Assembly: GCA_900320285.1 (NCBI GenBank)
Contig: ONRQ01000001.1
Coordinates: forward strand, 1-64,000
Direction of reading: 5' to 3'
Source: an uncultured Eubacteriales bacterium
Lineage (GTDB): Bacteria; Bacillota; Clostridia; Peptostreptococcales; Anaerovoracaceae
Length of the DNA stretch: 64,000 bases
Part shown: in pieces, positions 7,658-16,534 of the stretch
Layout of the letters: each line of letters opens with the position of its first letter
Position numbering within the stretch: the stretch's first letter is position 1
Program-made: the position numbers and the translations under genes
The notes under the pieces: generated by a model
What the model was told of the DNA's origin: nothing
Databases searched by the model: none
What the model saw: the letters and a program-made list of their open reading frames with translations, nothing else

Positions 7658-8731
7658 TTATGCGCCAATAAGCATCAGTCCATATTTCAGTGCAATACCG
7701 GATACCATGCCGATAAACGGATCGGAAAAGCTTGTTACGATAATTACGCAGGCGCCTACGACCGGGTCTTCAGTGAGTGCTGCTTTTGCATCTTCAGGGA
7801 AGACTGCAAATGCTCCGAGTACGAACAGGAAGCCCGAAATAGTCTCTGCAGGAATGTGCTTAGCCAGCTTTGTGATCGTTCTTGTCAGGAATATCGCCGA
7901 CACTATAGCAACCAGCAGAAGTCCTGCAAGCAGTGGATGAGGTGCAGCCGCGGTACCGCTTATGATAGCCTCTACCGGGCCGCCGCCAAAGAATGCACTT
8001 GCCGAATCTGCCAGGCCGGAATAAACGGTGATAGCATCGACATTTGCCGTTTCTCCGGCAATACCCGCCGTAATAGTGGCATAAGCGATATTTCCGCCTA
8101 TCTGAAGCGTGCAGACAGCCAGTACGCTGCGGATGATATGTGGATTAACAGTCAGTTTCAGCGGTATGAGTTTTTCCTTACTCATATCGACTTCCAGCAG
8201 ATGATCCTGGTGGCCTGTCATTTTGACTTTTATAAGGTGTGCAACATCACTGACAATAACAGAAACTGCAATCGTCCAGATAAGATCGTTGGTTGCGAAA
8301 TAGACGATAATTGCCGATGCCATGGAAATGCCGGAGACGAATCTGTTCTGCTTTATCATGTCAAATCCGGCCTTAGCCAGCATCAGGCCTACACCTGCCA
8401 GCATGGCATTCAGAATGCATGGGCCGATAAAATCCATAGTCTTTGTCAGTACGCCGCACAGTCCCAGAACCGCCATTACGATTCCGCTGTAGAATATGAT
8501 ATTCAGTCTTTCATTGCGGTCATGACTGATGGTTCCTGCAAGCACGATACTTTCTGCCTGCAGTGAAATCGGTGCGATCTGGTGAGTCAGAAGCATTCCG
8601 AAGCCGCCGACTATGAAGCCAAGTGCTGTAGGAAATGCAGCAAATCCATATGACAGCGAAAACATAGCCATCGGGATTGCGTTAAAGACAACAGCGATAG
8701 CTGCAAAAAGATCTTTCAGGTACAAGCCCAT
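7658..8731 (-). CDS. NCS2-family permease (nucleobase transporter-like)
   Basis: 357 residues, nearly all hydrophobic. The segment from about residue 215 (GGNIAYATITAGIAGETANV, then SGLADSASAFFGGGPVEAI) matches the substrate-binding half-helix region of NCS2 uracil/xanthine/guanine permeases. At 357 residues it is shorter than the usual 430-460, which suggests fewer membrane passes or trimmed loops. The substrate cannot be fixed from sequence; a purine or pyrimidine base with proton or sodium coupling is the family default. ATG at 8731 follows GGGGGAG. It lies 27 bp upstream of the PrsW gene on the same strand, so the two may be co-transcribed. Confidence 0.8.
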   Translation of the reverse strand: MGLYLKDLFAAIAVVFNAIPMAMFSLSYGFAAFPTALGFIVGGFGMLLTHQIAPISLQAESIVLAGTISHDRNERLNIIFYSGIVMAVLGLCGVLTKTMDFIGPCILNAMLAGVGLMLAKAGFDMIKQNRFVSGISMASAIIVYFATNDLIWTIAVSVIVSDVAHLIKVKMTGHQDHLLEVDMSKEKLIPLKLTVNPHIIRSVLAVCTLQIGGNIAYATITAGIAGETANVDAITVYSGLADSASAFFGGGPVEAIISGTAAAPHPLLAGLLLVAIVSAIFLTRTITKLAKHIPAETISGFLFVLGAFAVFPEDAKAALTEDPVVGACVIIVTSFSDPFIGMVSGIALKYGLMLIGA

Positions 8732-8867
8732 TATTACTCCCCCCTTTCCCTATGCTTAATAGGATAACCTACCTCTGTCCTTATATCTTAAATAATATGC
8801 CTTGCAAATATGCTTTGCAATTCCAATAATAATTTAACAGACCTTATCAGGTTACGGTTCTCCCTGA

Positions 8868-11324
8868 CTAATGGTGCAGGAGTTCTTCTAAAGTTTCAAA
8901 CAATATATCAGGTTCCACCGGCTTGCTCAGGTGTGCATCCAGACCGGCCTGCATGCTGCGCTGAACATCCTCGTCAAAGGCATTTGCCGTCAGCGCTATG
9001 ATAGGAATACTCTTTGCATCGGATCTGTTCATAGCCCTGATTCTCCGGGTTGCCTCCAGTCCATCCATTTCAGGCATCCGCATATCCATCAGAACAGCGT
9101 CATAATAACCCTCTTCATGTTTCTCAAACAATTCTACAGCAATGCGCCCGTTTTCCGCATGATCCACCTGCATTTCGCGCATGGAGAGCACCATGATCAT
9201 GATTTCAGCGTTTACCGAGACATCCTCCGCCAGCAGTACTCTGCGGTATTTAAGATCCGCCGTTTCCCGTTCAAGCTTCGCGTTCTTCTTTTTGAAAGCC
9301 TCCCGGAACTCATCGAGCACCTTCCCGGCAAAGAGCGGTTTTGCGACAAATGTGTCCACACCCGCCGCCTTCGCTTCATCCTCTATATCATCCCAGTTAT
9401 ATGAGGTGAGTATGATCACCGGTGTTTCGTTACCCACGGCAGCCCGGATCTGACGGGTCGTTTCCACGCCGTCCATATCAGGCATGCGCCAGTCCACCAG
9501 AATCAGATTGTATGGTTCACGTCTTGCATGACGCAGTTTCGTCATCTGTACGCCTTCCGCTCCGGACAGCGCCCTTTCACAATTTATGCCCACCTGTCCA
9601 AGCACAAGCTGGGCATGTTCACAGGCGATCGGATCATCGTCGATCACCAGTACGCAAAGCTCATGCGGATGCAGAATATCTTCCTCTTCTTCAGTGCTTT
9701 TGCGATCGCATTCGACCAGCGTGACAGTGACAGTAAACGTCGTTCCTTTATTCTTTTCACTCTCCACTGCAATCGTTCCGTTCATCAGCTCAATGATGCT
9801 CCTGGTAATTGCCATACCAAGGCCCGTACTTCCAAAGCGGCTTGTAGTGGATGAATCCTCCTGACTGAACGCGTCAAACAGTTTAGGAAGAAATTCCTGA
9901 CTCATCCCGATTCCCGTATCGCTGATAGTAAACTGAAGTGTGGATTTTCCAGTGAACCGTGCAATTGTTTCCACAACAAACGTGATGGTACCGCCGGAAG
10001 GTGTAAACTTGACCGCGTTTCCGAGGATATTGATCAAAACCTGGCGCAGCTTCATTTCATCGCCAATATAATAATCGTCAATCGTCCCGTTTACGCGGCA
10101 TTCATAGTCAATGCCCTTGTCCCTGCACTGGTCGCTTATTATCGTATTGACCTGAGCCAGCGTTTTAGCAAAAGAAAACTCTTCATTCTTTACGGTCATG
10201 CGGCCGGATTCGATGCGGCTCATGTCAAGAATGTCGTTGATTATGCTGAGCAGATGCTGGGCTGACAGCCCTATCTTCTCAAGATGTTCCCTCGTCGCAT
10301 CAGATATTCCGGGATCATTCAGCGCGATCCTGTCCAGCCCGATGATCGCATTCATCGGAGTACGGATCTCATGGCTCATATTGGACAGGAAAGCTGTCTT
10401 TGCCTTGTTGGCCTGATTGGCCTCCTCAAGTGCAACACTCAGCGATTCCCACTGCCGTGCCAGTTCCTGCATCATTTCCTTCTGTTCGGTGATATCTATG
10501 AACACACCGACATAGAATTTAGGCGAGCCGTCAGAGCGGCGTGTCGGTTTGCCGACAGCCCGGTACCAGCGGTAACCTCTGTTTTTCGTCAGCAGACGAT
10601 ATTCCACGTCATAGGTCTTCTGACCGGTATAGTCATATAGTGTTTCGTTATATTCCCGCATCACGCGGTCCTTGTCGTCAGGATGCAGAAGGTCGGACCA
10701 GGATTCCAGCACGTCCGGAAAATCATCCGCGCCATCATAACCGAGCATTCTCCGGAACTCGTCGCTCCAGGTGACGCTCTCCATCACGCCCTCTTCGTCG
10801 AAATCCATTGTCCATTTGCCGGATCCGAGCATCTCATGTATGGTGTCGAGGGACGCAGCTTCGTTTTGCAGTTCAGCATACAGATCATCATGTTCCTTCG
10901 CATCTGTTATGTCGACAGTTACGCCTCTATACTGCATCGGCCTGCCTTCAGGATCACGGGACAGTATGCCCATACTGCGATACCACCGTACCGAGCCGTC
11001 CTTTCTGCAAAAGCGGAACTCATGACCCGTAGTGCTCATGATATTTTCTTCAAAAGCGCTGGCGTTCATATTGCTAAAGAGAGCATCCCAGTCCTCCGTA
11101 TAAACACCCCTCGCAAATGATTCTATCTCATTCGGAAAATCACTTTGATCACTATAGCCCATCAGCCTGCGGAAGCCATCTCCCCATTGTACAGATGCCA
11201 CAGAGCCATCCGGCGCATAGTTGATGACCCAGCTTCCCGCCTTTGTCAGATCGGTAAGAAGACGGATCGTTGCAGCCTGTTCTTCTATTATTTGTCTGTC
11301 CTTTTCATCGTTTATACGATCCAT
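8868..11324 (-). CDS. PAS-PAS hybrid histidine kinase with two receiver domains
   Basis: 818 residues with no membrane segment, so probably cytoplasmic. Order: a PAS/PAC domain (about 25-145, ending at RGVTVDITDAKE), a second PAS/PAC domain (about 155-285, ending at VGVFIDITEQKE), HisKA with the acceptor His in SNMSHEIRTPMNAI (near 325), HATPase_c (NAVKF, DTGIGM, GSTGLGM), receiver 1 (near 555-675, Asp in LVDWRMPDMDG) and receiver 2 (near 695-815, Asp in LMDMRMPEMDG). The PAC-like ends suggest small ligands, redox or light-type signals. There is no HPt or output domain. ATG at 11324 follows AGGGAG. Its HisKA/HATPase/receiver half closely resembles the kinase at 3808-5271. Confidence 0.93.
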   Translation of the reverse strand: MDRINDEKDRQIIEEQAATIRLLTDLTKAGSWVINYAPDGSVASVQWGDGFRRLMGYSDQSDFPNEIESFARGVYTEDWDALFSNMNASAFEENIMSTTGHEFRFCRKDGSVRWYRSMGILSRDPEGRPMQYRGVTVDITDAKEHDDLYAELQNEAASLDTIHEMLGSGKWTMDFDEEGVMESVTWSDEFRRMLGYDGADDFPDVLESWSDLLHPDDKDRVMREYNETLYDYTGQKTYDVEYRLLTKNRGYRWYRAVGKPTRRSDGSPKFYVGVFIDITEQKEMMQELARQWESLSVALEEANQANKAKTAFLSNMSHEIRTPMNAIIGLDRIALNDPGISDATREHLEKIGLSAQHLLSIINDILDMSRIESGRMTVKNEEFSFAKTLAQVNTIISDQCRDKGIDYECRVNGTIDDYYIGDEMKLRQVLINILGNAVKFTPSGGTITFVVETIARFTGKSTLQFTISDTGIGMSQEFLPKLFDAFSQEDSSTTSRFGSTGLGMAITRSIIELMNGTIAVESEKNKGTTFTVTVTLVECDRKSTEEEEDILHPHELCVLVIDDDPIACEHAQLVLGQVGINCERALSGAEGVQMTKLRHARREPYNLILVDWRMPDMDGVETTRQIRAAVGNETPVIILTSYNWDDIEDEAKAAGVDTFVAKPLFAGKVLDEFREAFKKKNAKLERETADLKYRRVLLAEDVSVNAEIMIMVLSMREMQVDHAENGRIAVELFEKHEEGYYDAVLMDMRMPEMDGLEATRRIRAMNRSDAKSIPIIALTANAFDEDVQRSMQAGLDAHLSKPVEPDILFETLEELLHH

Positions 11325-11426
11325 AAACGGCTCCCTTCATCCGTGTCTGCTTTTCTTATTCCTTAACTGTTGTCAACTTGCCATATATTATACTTTGTTG
11401 GACGATCATTTGTACATAATAGAAAA

Positions 11427-11444
11427 GGACATCCTGCGATGTCC
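11427..11444 (-). terminator. Terminator of the MerR-small protein unit
   Basis: GGACATC (11427-11433) pairs with GATGTCC (11438-11444). Read on the minus strand the hairpin is followed by TTTTCTATT. Confidence 0.75.
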
Positions 11445-11451
11445 CCAGCAT

Positions 11452-11613
11452 CTATCGCTTGTAGTTCGAGCCATCACCGAAATGGTTGAAAAATTCTCTT
11501 ATAAAATCTACCGGCGGCCTTTTTTCATCTTTATTCTGTTTTATGGAATATGCGAATACGCCTATTACCAATGCGGCGCAGACTGAAATTATTAAGATTT
11601 CTGTTGCTCCCAT
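11452..11613 (-). CDS. Small membrane protein (53 aa)
   Basis: An ATG at 11613 sits behind a strong GGGGAGG site. The 53-residue product starts MGATEILIIS, has one hydrophobic helix (about 5-22), then a Lys/Glu-rich turn and an aromatic tail ending NYKR. It lies 53 bp downstream of the MerR-type gene and just before a clear terminator, which argues that it is a real second gene of that unit. No family recognised. Given the membrane-bound regulator upstream, a partner role is possible but is only inference. Confidence 0.65.
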   Translation of the reverse strand: MGATEILIISVCAALVIGVFAYSIKQNKDEKRPPVDFIREFFNHFGDGSNYKR

Positions 11614-11666
11614 GTTTACCTCCCCTGAACAACAACTGCATAGCGTCTACTTTATCGACATCCGGA

Positions 11667-12344
11667 TTAATTTGGGAAAACACCCCACCATCTGAAGAGC
11701 CCATTAACCAGCAGATACAGACCAAGCAGTATGGCTGTAACTATGACGATGGCCTTGCGTATGCCGCCTTTTCTGAGTACATCACCAATCGTATCGTATT
11801 CATCGCCTTCTTTCCTGTTTGCTCTTATATCAGCCGGAATCGGATCATTCCCATGTTCTGAATACCTGTTATTCTGTGGAATTGCCATTCCGCACAGCGC
11901 CCCCAGCAGTGTGATAGCGAAGTTGAGCTGTCTGGGACTTATTTCTTTTGTCTCAGCAAAACGTGTCCCTTCCTGTTCCGCTTCATATATGCTTTTAAGA
12001 TATTTTGGTGAATCTATAACGGCAAAATCCGCAGCTTCGGCATCCAGTTCTTCGCACATTTCTATGGCTGAAGCAATCTCAGTCTGCTGAATGCGCAGCC
12101 TCTCTACATTATGTTCCAGCACTTCATGAAGGTCCGCTTTGTGCTCTATCAAATCTCTTATCTCAGCAACTCCGATTCCCAGCTTTCTCAGAATGATAAT
12201 TTTCTGAAACAGCCGCACCTCTTCATCGGTGTAATCACGGTACCCATTCTCTGAACGGGACGGGGTCACTAGACCCTGCTCTTCATAGTATCTTACAGTC
12301 GCTCCGGAAACACCAAGTAAATCTTCAAGTTCATTTATCTTCAT
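11667..12344 (-). CDS. MerR-family regulator with C-terminal membrane segments
   Basis: 225 residues from the ATG at 12344, which follows GGAGAGG; a longer reading to 12398 would run into the promoter and is rejected. Residues 1-70 form a MerR winged helix (KINELEDLLGVSGATVRYYEE, then GYRDYTDEEV). A helical coiled segment follows (about 72-125). The C-terminal third has a hydrophobic stretch near 160-175 and a clear membrane helix near 195-215 (IVIVTAILLGLYLLV). Soluble MerR proteins lack such helices, so this regulator is probably tethered to the membrane. Its promoter has the 19-bp spacer typical of MerR control. The 53-residue membrane protein gene follows it. Confidence 0.85.
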   Translation of the reverse strand: MKINELEDLLGVSGATVRYYEEQGLVTPSRSENGYRDYTDEEVRLFQKIIILRKLGIGVAEIRDLIEHKADLHEVLEHNVERLRIQQTEIASAIEMCEELDAEAADFAVIDSPKYLKSIYEAEQEGTRFAETKEISPRQLNFAITLLGALCGMAIPQNNRYSEHGNDPIPADIRANRKEGDEYDTIGDVLRKGGIRKAIVIVTAILLGLYLLVNGLFRWWGVFPN

Positions 12345-12367
12345 TTTTTGTTCCTCTCCATAGTCAT

Positions 12368-12398
12368 ATACTAAACTACGATGCTGCCTCACGGTCAA
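12368..12398 (-). promoter_or_regulatory. MerR-type promoter with 19-bp spacer
   Basis: On the minus strand TTGACC (12393-12398) and TAGTAT (12368-12373) are separated by 19 bp. MerR activators typically work on promoters with such long spacers, so autoregulation by the downstream MerR gene is likely. Confidence 0.6.
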
Positions 12399-12421
12399 GG
12401 TTTATCTGCACATAAACAGAG

Positions 12422-12450
12422 TTTAAGATTTCTGACACTCTCGCTATGAT
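12422..12450 (+). promoter_or_regulatory. Probable promoter of the D,D-carboxypeptidase gene
   Basis: TTTAAG (12422-12427), a 17-bp spacer and TATGAT (12445-12450), 61 bp before the start codon. The match to consensus is moderate. Confidence 0.45.
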
Positions 12451-12511
12451 AAACTTTCAAATATAAAAATGCTTTACTCCGGCTGTTGTCCGGATATTTG
12501 AGGAAATCAGA

Positions 12512-14020
12512 ATGAAATACAAGAAAACGAATGCTTTCGTAATAAATAAAATCTCAGTCATGCTGCTGGTACTGGCACTCTGCATGTCACTTGTCATGCC
12601 GATGGCAGGCATTAATGTATATGCAGGTAACGAGGACAAATCCGTTGCTGCGGAAGAGATCCAAAAGGATGCCGACGCAAAGGAAAGTACAAAGGAAGCT
12701 GATACAGAGAAAACAGGTACGGATACTTCCGGATCTGAAAAAAAGGCGAAAACCGCAAAGATTCAGACTACGATCACCGGCTACCAAACGTCTTACAACA
12801 AGCGTTACAATCAGGATCTTCTGATTGAAGCTGACATTACCCCTGCTGACGGCAGAGATGTGCAGCTGCAGAGATATAACAGCGAAGAAGATAACTGGAC
12901 CACAATTCTGACTGCAAGCCCTGCTCCGGATCCGGTCACGGAACCAGAAGAGAATTCAGAAGAAACTGCGGCTCAGGCTGAAGTTACAGAGCAGGCTGCG
13001 GGTTCAGGAGAAGCTGAGACTGCCGCTGCAGATACAGCTTCAGCAGCAGGTGCAGCTGAAACTATTGCTGATACGGGCGTTGCTTTGAGCATTGATCCTG
13101 CGACACTGACAGAGGAAGACGGGGTCGCCCATGTAACTTTCAACATACCTCAGGAAGAGCGTCAGAAGACTACTTCTACCTGGCGTATCCATATTAATGG
13201 TACGAAGAAAGGTTCCGCAGCATCCAGCGAAAAAATCACTGTCACCACGCGCAATCTGGAAAAAATCAGCTTATCCGCCAGAGCTGCATGCGTATACAGG
13301 ATAGACGGAGACGGTCAGGGCACCATGATCTATTCCAAAAATTCATCCACTCAGCTTGCTCAGGCCAGCACCACCAAGCTGATGACAGCAGTTCTGTTGA
13401 TGGAGAGCGGGCTCATTGATTCAACTACCATGGTCTCAGCTCATGCTGCTGCCACTCCTTACGGCAGCGGTCACATGGCCGTCGGAGATGTCTACAATAC
13501 CAGAGACCTCCTGTACGCTATGCTGCTGCCATCATCCAATGACGCAGCTACTGCTGTTGCTGAAAGAGTCGGCGGCACCGAAGGGGCTTTCGTCAACATG
13601 ATGAACGCCAAGGCGTATAAGCTGGGATTGACCAGAACACATTTCTGCAATCCTCATGGTCTGGACGCTGACGGACACTATACTACAGCTAAGGAGCTTG
13701 CTATACTCACAGCATATGCATACACCTTCCCTGAAATCAGGGACTGCTGGGCTACCCAGTACAAGTCCATCAGGAGCCTTGAAAAAGGCAGAAGATGGAA
13801 TCTGTGGTCTACCAATGCCATATTCGGTTACATCAGCAATTTCCTGGGCGGCAAGACCGGCACCGAGGACAACGCAGGATGCTGCTTCACCGGTGTTTAC
13901 ACATTCAACGGTGACACTTATGTGACTGTAGTACTCGGCAGCGGATACGGATTCTCGCGCTGGAGCGATACCAAAAGACTTCACGGATATATACAGGACT
14001 ATGCGCAGAGCCATTACTGA
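12512..14020 (+). CDS. D-alanyl-D-alanine carboxypeptidase (peptidase S11), secreted
   Basis: 502 residues. A basic start and hydrophobic core (about 12-35) form a signal peptide. Residues 40-85 are charged and low-complexity, 85-250 hold an immunoglobulin-like region split by an Ala/Glu/Thr-rich linker (about 138-190), and 250-500 the catalytic domain. Active-site motifs of penicillin-binding protein 5-type enzymes are intact: STTK (Ser286, Lys289), SSN (341-343) and KTG (448-450). It trims the terminal D-Ala of peptidoglycan stem peptides outside the membrane. The long N-terminal extension is unusual, since dacA-type enzymes normally begin with the catalytic domain. ATG at 12512 follows GAGGAA. 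Confidence 0.92.
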   Translation: MKYKKTNAFVINKISVMLLVLALCMSLVMPMAGINVYAGNEDKSVAAEEIQKDADAKESTKEADTEKTGTDTSGSEKKAKTAKIQTTITGYQTSYNKRYNQDLLIEADITPADGRDVQLQRYNSEEDNWTTILTASPAPDPVTEPEENSEETAAQAEVTEQAAGSGEAETAAADTASAAGAAETIADTGVALSIDPATLTEEDGVAHVTFNIPQEERQKTTSTWRIHINGTKKGSAASSEKITVTTRNLEKISLSARAACVYRIDGDGQGTMIYSKNSSTQLAQASTTKLMTAVLLMESGLIDSTTMVSAHAAATPYGSGHMAVGDVYNTRDLLYAMLLPSSNDAATAVAERVGGTEGAFVNMMNAKAYKLGLTRTHFCNPHGLDADGHYTTAKELAILTAYAYTFPEIRDCWATQYKSIRSLEKGRRWNLWSTNAIFGYISNFLGGKTGTEDNAGCCFTGVYTFNGDTYVTVVLGSGYGFSRWSDTKRLHGYIQDYAQSHY

Positions 14021-14039
14021 TCACTTAGGCTGCCTCTCA

Positions 14040-14069
14040 ACACTCCGGAAAACCGGAGTGTTCTTTTTT
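14040..14069 (+). terminator. Terminator of the D,D-carboxypeptidase gene
   Basis: ACACTCCGG (14040-14048) and CCGGAGTGT (14053-14061), followed by TCTTTTTT. Confidence 0.9.
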
Positions 14070-14070
14070 A

Positions 14071-14129
14071 TTGACATATATAATAAATAGTATAAAATGA
14101 TACCGTAACGCGGTTTAGACCGTAGTATA
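14071..14129 (+). promoter_or_regulatory. proC promoter with regulon palindrome
   Basis: TTGACA (14071-14076), a 16-bp spacer and TAAAAT (14093-14098) form the promoter. Downstream, TAGACCGTAGTATA (14116-14129) is a degenerate copy (11 of 14) of the palindrome TAGACCGCGGTCTA seen at four other units, preceded by the GCGG half-site (14110-14113). The operator would cover the early transcribed region and block polymerase. It lies about 45 bp before the proC start codon. Confidence 0.75.
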
Positions 14130-14172
14130 GCAAGCATATAATAGGACAACAATTATTGAATGGAGGACTCAA

Positions 14173-14970
14173 ATGAAAATCGGATTCCTGGGCGCGGGCG
14201 CTATGGGCGGAGCTATCCTCTCCGGCGCAGTAAAGACAGGCGTTGTTAAGGCGGAGGATGTATACGTAAGTGATTTTTCCGACGCGATCAAAACAAAATA
14301 TAAGGAAATGGGATGCCATATCGCAGACAGCAATGAGGAACTCGGCAAATCTGTCGATATCCTGGTTGCATGTGTAAAGCCTCAGTATGCTGCAGCTGCT
14401 CTTTCAGAGCTCGGCGACAGCCTGGACGGCAAAGCCATGATATCCATAATGGCAGGCCTCACAACAGAAAGTCTCCGTGAGATGACAGGCGGAAGCTTCA
14501 GACTCCTGAGACTCATGCCAAATACCCCTGCCCTTGTAGGATGCGGAGCTTTCGCGCTCGATTCCGGCACAGATCTCACTGCAGAAGAAAAGGAATTCGC
14601 TCAGAAGCTCTTTGAGTCGATCGGCATTGTAGAGTGGATGCCTGAAAACCTCATCGATACTGCCTGCGGTCTTTCGGGAGCGGGCCCTGCATATATCTAC
14701 CTCGTTATCGAGGCACTCGCAGACGGCGGAGTCGCTAAGGGACTTCCTCGTAAGACTGCACAGAATCTTGCAGCTCAGACTGTTATGGGCGCTGCCAGGA
14801 TGGTCCTCGAGACGGGTCAGCATCCTGGATTCCTTAAGGATCAGGTCTGCTCGCCAGGCGGCAACACCATCATTGGCATCAAGACTCTTGAGGAGCACGG
14901 AGTAAGAGGCGCGTTCATCGATACTGTTGTAAAGGCTACTGAAAGAGCTCAGGAGCTCGGAAAAAAGTAG
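14173..14970 (+). CDS. proC: Pyrroline-5-carboxylate reductase
   Basis: 265 residues. The N-terminal Rossmann fold starts with IGFLGAGAMGGAI (nucleotide-binding GxGxMG), and the C-terminal dimerisation domain carries the ProC signature SGAGPAYIYLVIEALADGG followed by GLPR. It reduces pyrroline-5-carboxylate to L-proline with NAD(P)H in the cytoplasm. Pyrroline-5-carboxylate is the product of HypD, encoded at 27308-29680, so this enzyme completes the conversion of hydroxyproline to proline. ATG at 14173 follows TGGAGG. The operator upstream matches those of the peptidase and hypE-hypD units, although proC is transcribed in the opposite direction. Confidence 0.97.
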   Translation: MKIGFLGAGAMGGAILSGAVKTGVVKAEDVYVSDFSDAIKTKYKEMGCHIADSNEELGKSVDILVACVKPQYAAAALSELGDSLDGKAMISIMAGLTTESLREMTGGSFRLLRLMPNTPALVGCGAFALDSGTDLTAEEKEFAQKLFESIGIVEWMPENLIDTACGLSGAGPAYIYLVIEALADGGVAKGLPRKTAQNLAAQTVMGAARMVLETGQHPGFLKDQVCSPGGNTIIGIKTLEEHGVRGAFIDTVVKATERAQELGKK

Positions 14971-14992
14971 CCGCCTCGTAATTAGAAACAAA

Positions 14993-15024
14993 GCCCCGCA
15001 TCATCACTGATGCGGGGCGCTTTT
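14993..15024. terminator. Bidirectional terminator between proC and pepD
   Basis: GCCCCGCATCA (14993-15003) pairs with TGATGCGGGGC (15008-15018), followed by GCTTTT on the plus strand. It separates convergent genes. Confidence 0.9.
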
Positions 15025-15035
15025 AGTATTCTGAT

Positions 15036-16484
15036 CTATTTCAGTCTTCTGAGTACTTCCTTGATGAACTCCCAGTTTCTGGCTGTCGACTCTATATTCA
15101 GTCTTTCGCCCGGCGTGTGGACGTTCAGCATCTCAGGGCCGAACGTTACTATGTCGAGGTCAGGATCCTTGCCCATAAGTATTCCGCCCTCAAGACCGGC
15201 GTGCATTACCTCTATGCGAGGCTCATCGCCGAACAGCTCCTTATGGACTTCTACCATCAAAGGTCTCAGTTCTGATTCAGGCTTATACGGCCATGCAGGG
15301 TATGACGACTCAACCTCGAGCCTGCCGCCGACTATCTCGCTCCAGAGGCCGAGTCTCTGCAGCATCTCTTCGAGCTTGCTCGCAACAGAGCTCCTGGCCT
15401 GGTAAGTTACCTTACAGAAAGCCTCTTCTGTAACAATGATACCGGTATTGAGAGAGCTTTCCACAGCTCCTTCCACATGGCGGTCCATCGCCTGCACACC
15501 GTCGAGCGCTCCGTAAAGATACCAGATAGTATTCACGGTGCATTCCCAGTTGAAAACGCTGTAGTCATCGACCTCACCGGCATCAGCTGTGATGGAAAGT
15601 CCCGGCTCGCTGTCTCCGTACTCTTCTTTCAGGATGCTGACGAGATCATTGAGCCTTTCAATGAAGTTGTCAGCTCTGTCGGCGCTCATTACCACCTCTG
15701 CGGTGCAGTACTGGCATATGACATTGGCAGCATTGCCGCCGTTTACGGACAGCAGCGAAAAGTCGATCTTCTTGCTCAGCGAATGGAGCAGGCGGCCCAT
15801 GTCCTTGATGGCATTGCCTCTCTGTTTCTGGATATCGTTTCCGGAGTGGCCGCCGACATATCCCCTGGATGTGACTGTGACCTTGATACCGTTTCTGTGT
15901 CTGCGGGAAACAGGTATGACGACCGTGCAGACAGTTCCGCCGGCGCAGCCTACTGTAAGAATTCCGTCCTCCTCACCATCTATGTTGAAAAGCTTTTTGC
16001 CCCTCAGGAGTGAAGTGTCGAGAGCATGAGCTCCGCCCATGCCTATCTCCTCGTCTACCGTGAAGACAGCCTCGATCGGAGGATGTGGAATATCGTCGCT
16101 GGCAAGAACAGCCATGGCATAAGCAAGCGCTATACCGTCGTCTCCGCCAAGCGTAGTATTCTTTGCGCCTATATAGCCGTCCTCCACGAACAGCTCGAGC
16201 GGCTCGGTATCAAAGTCATGGTCAGAATCAAGCGTCTTGCTCGCAACCATATCCATATGACCCTGGAGGATAACAGGCTCTGAATCCTCATATCCCGCCG
16301 TGCCCGGCTTGTAAATAATAACGTTGCCGGATTCTTCCTGTACGTACTCGAGTCCGTGCTTTTTGGCAAACTCAGCGCAGTAGTCGCTTATTTTCTCGTC
16401 CCGGTAAGTCCTTCTCGGCACCATCGAAAGAGCTTCGAACTGTTCGAATACTTCTTTCGGCTCAAGATTACTCAATACTCCCAT
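15036..16484 (-). CDS. pepD: Aminoacyl-histidine dipeptidase (M20 family, PepD type)
   Basis: 482 residues from the ATG at 16484, which follows GGAGG; the earlier ATG at 16496 overlaps that ribosome site. Metal-binding motifs of the M20C dipeptidases are clear: QGHMDMVASK (His and Asp), TTLGGDDGIALAYAMAV (bridging Asp), VDEEIGMGGA (catalytic Glu pair), with the lid/dimerisation domain between about 200 and 390. The enzyme splits dipeptides, classically Xaa-His including carnosine. It is the last gene of a minus-strand unit with the two large Xaa-Pro aminopeptidases, starting 50 bp after the first one's stop, so it should share their control. Confidence 0.93.
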   Translation of the reverse strand: MGVLSNLEPKEVFEQFEALSMVPRRTYRDEKISDYCAEFAKKHGLEYVQEESGNVIIYKPGTAGYEDSEPVILQGHMDMVASKTLDSDHDFDTEPLELFVEDGYIGAKNTTLGGDDGIALAYAMAVLASDDIPHPPIEAVFTVDEEIGMGGAHALDTSLLRGKKLFNIDGEEDGILTVGCAGGTVCTVVIPVSRRHRNGIKVTVTSRGYVGGHSGNDIQKQRGNAIKDMGRLLHSLSKKIDFSLLSVNGGNAANVICQYCTAEVVMSADRADNFIERLNDLVSILKEEYGDSEPGLSITADAGEVDDYSVFNWECTVNTIWYLYGALDGVQAMDRHVEGAVESSLNTGIIVTEEAFCKVTYQARSSVASKLEEMLQRLGLWSEIVGGRLEVESSYPAWPYKPESELRPLMVEVHKELFGDEPRIEVMHAGLEGGILMGKDPDLDIVTFGPEMLNVHTPGERLNIESTARNWEFIKEVLRRLK

Positions 16485-16534
16485 ATTGTCCTCCATATTT
16501 ATGTAATCTTATGTAATATCATCAGTAAAACGTA

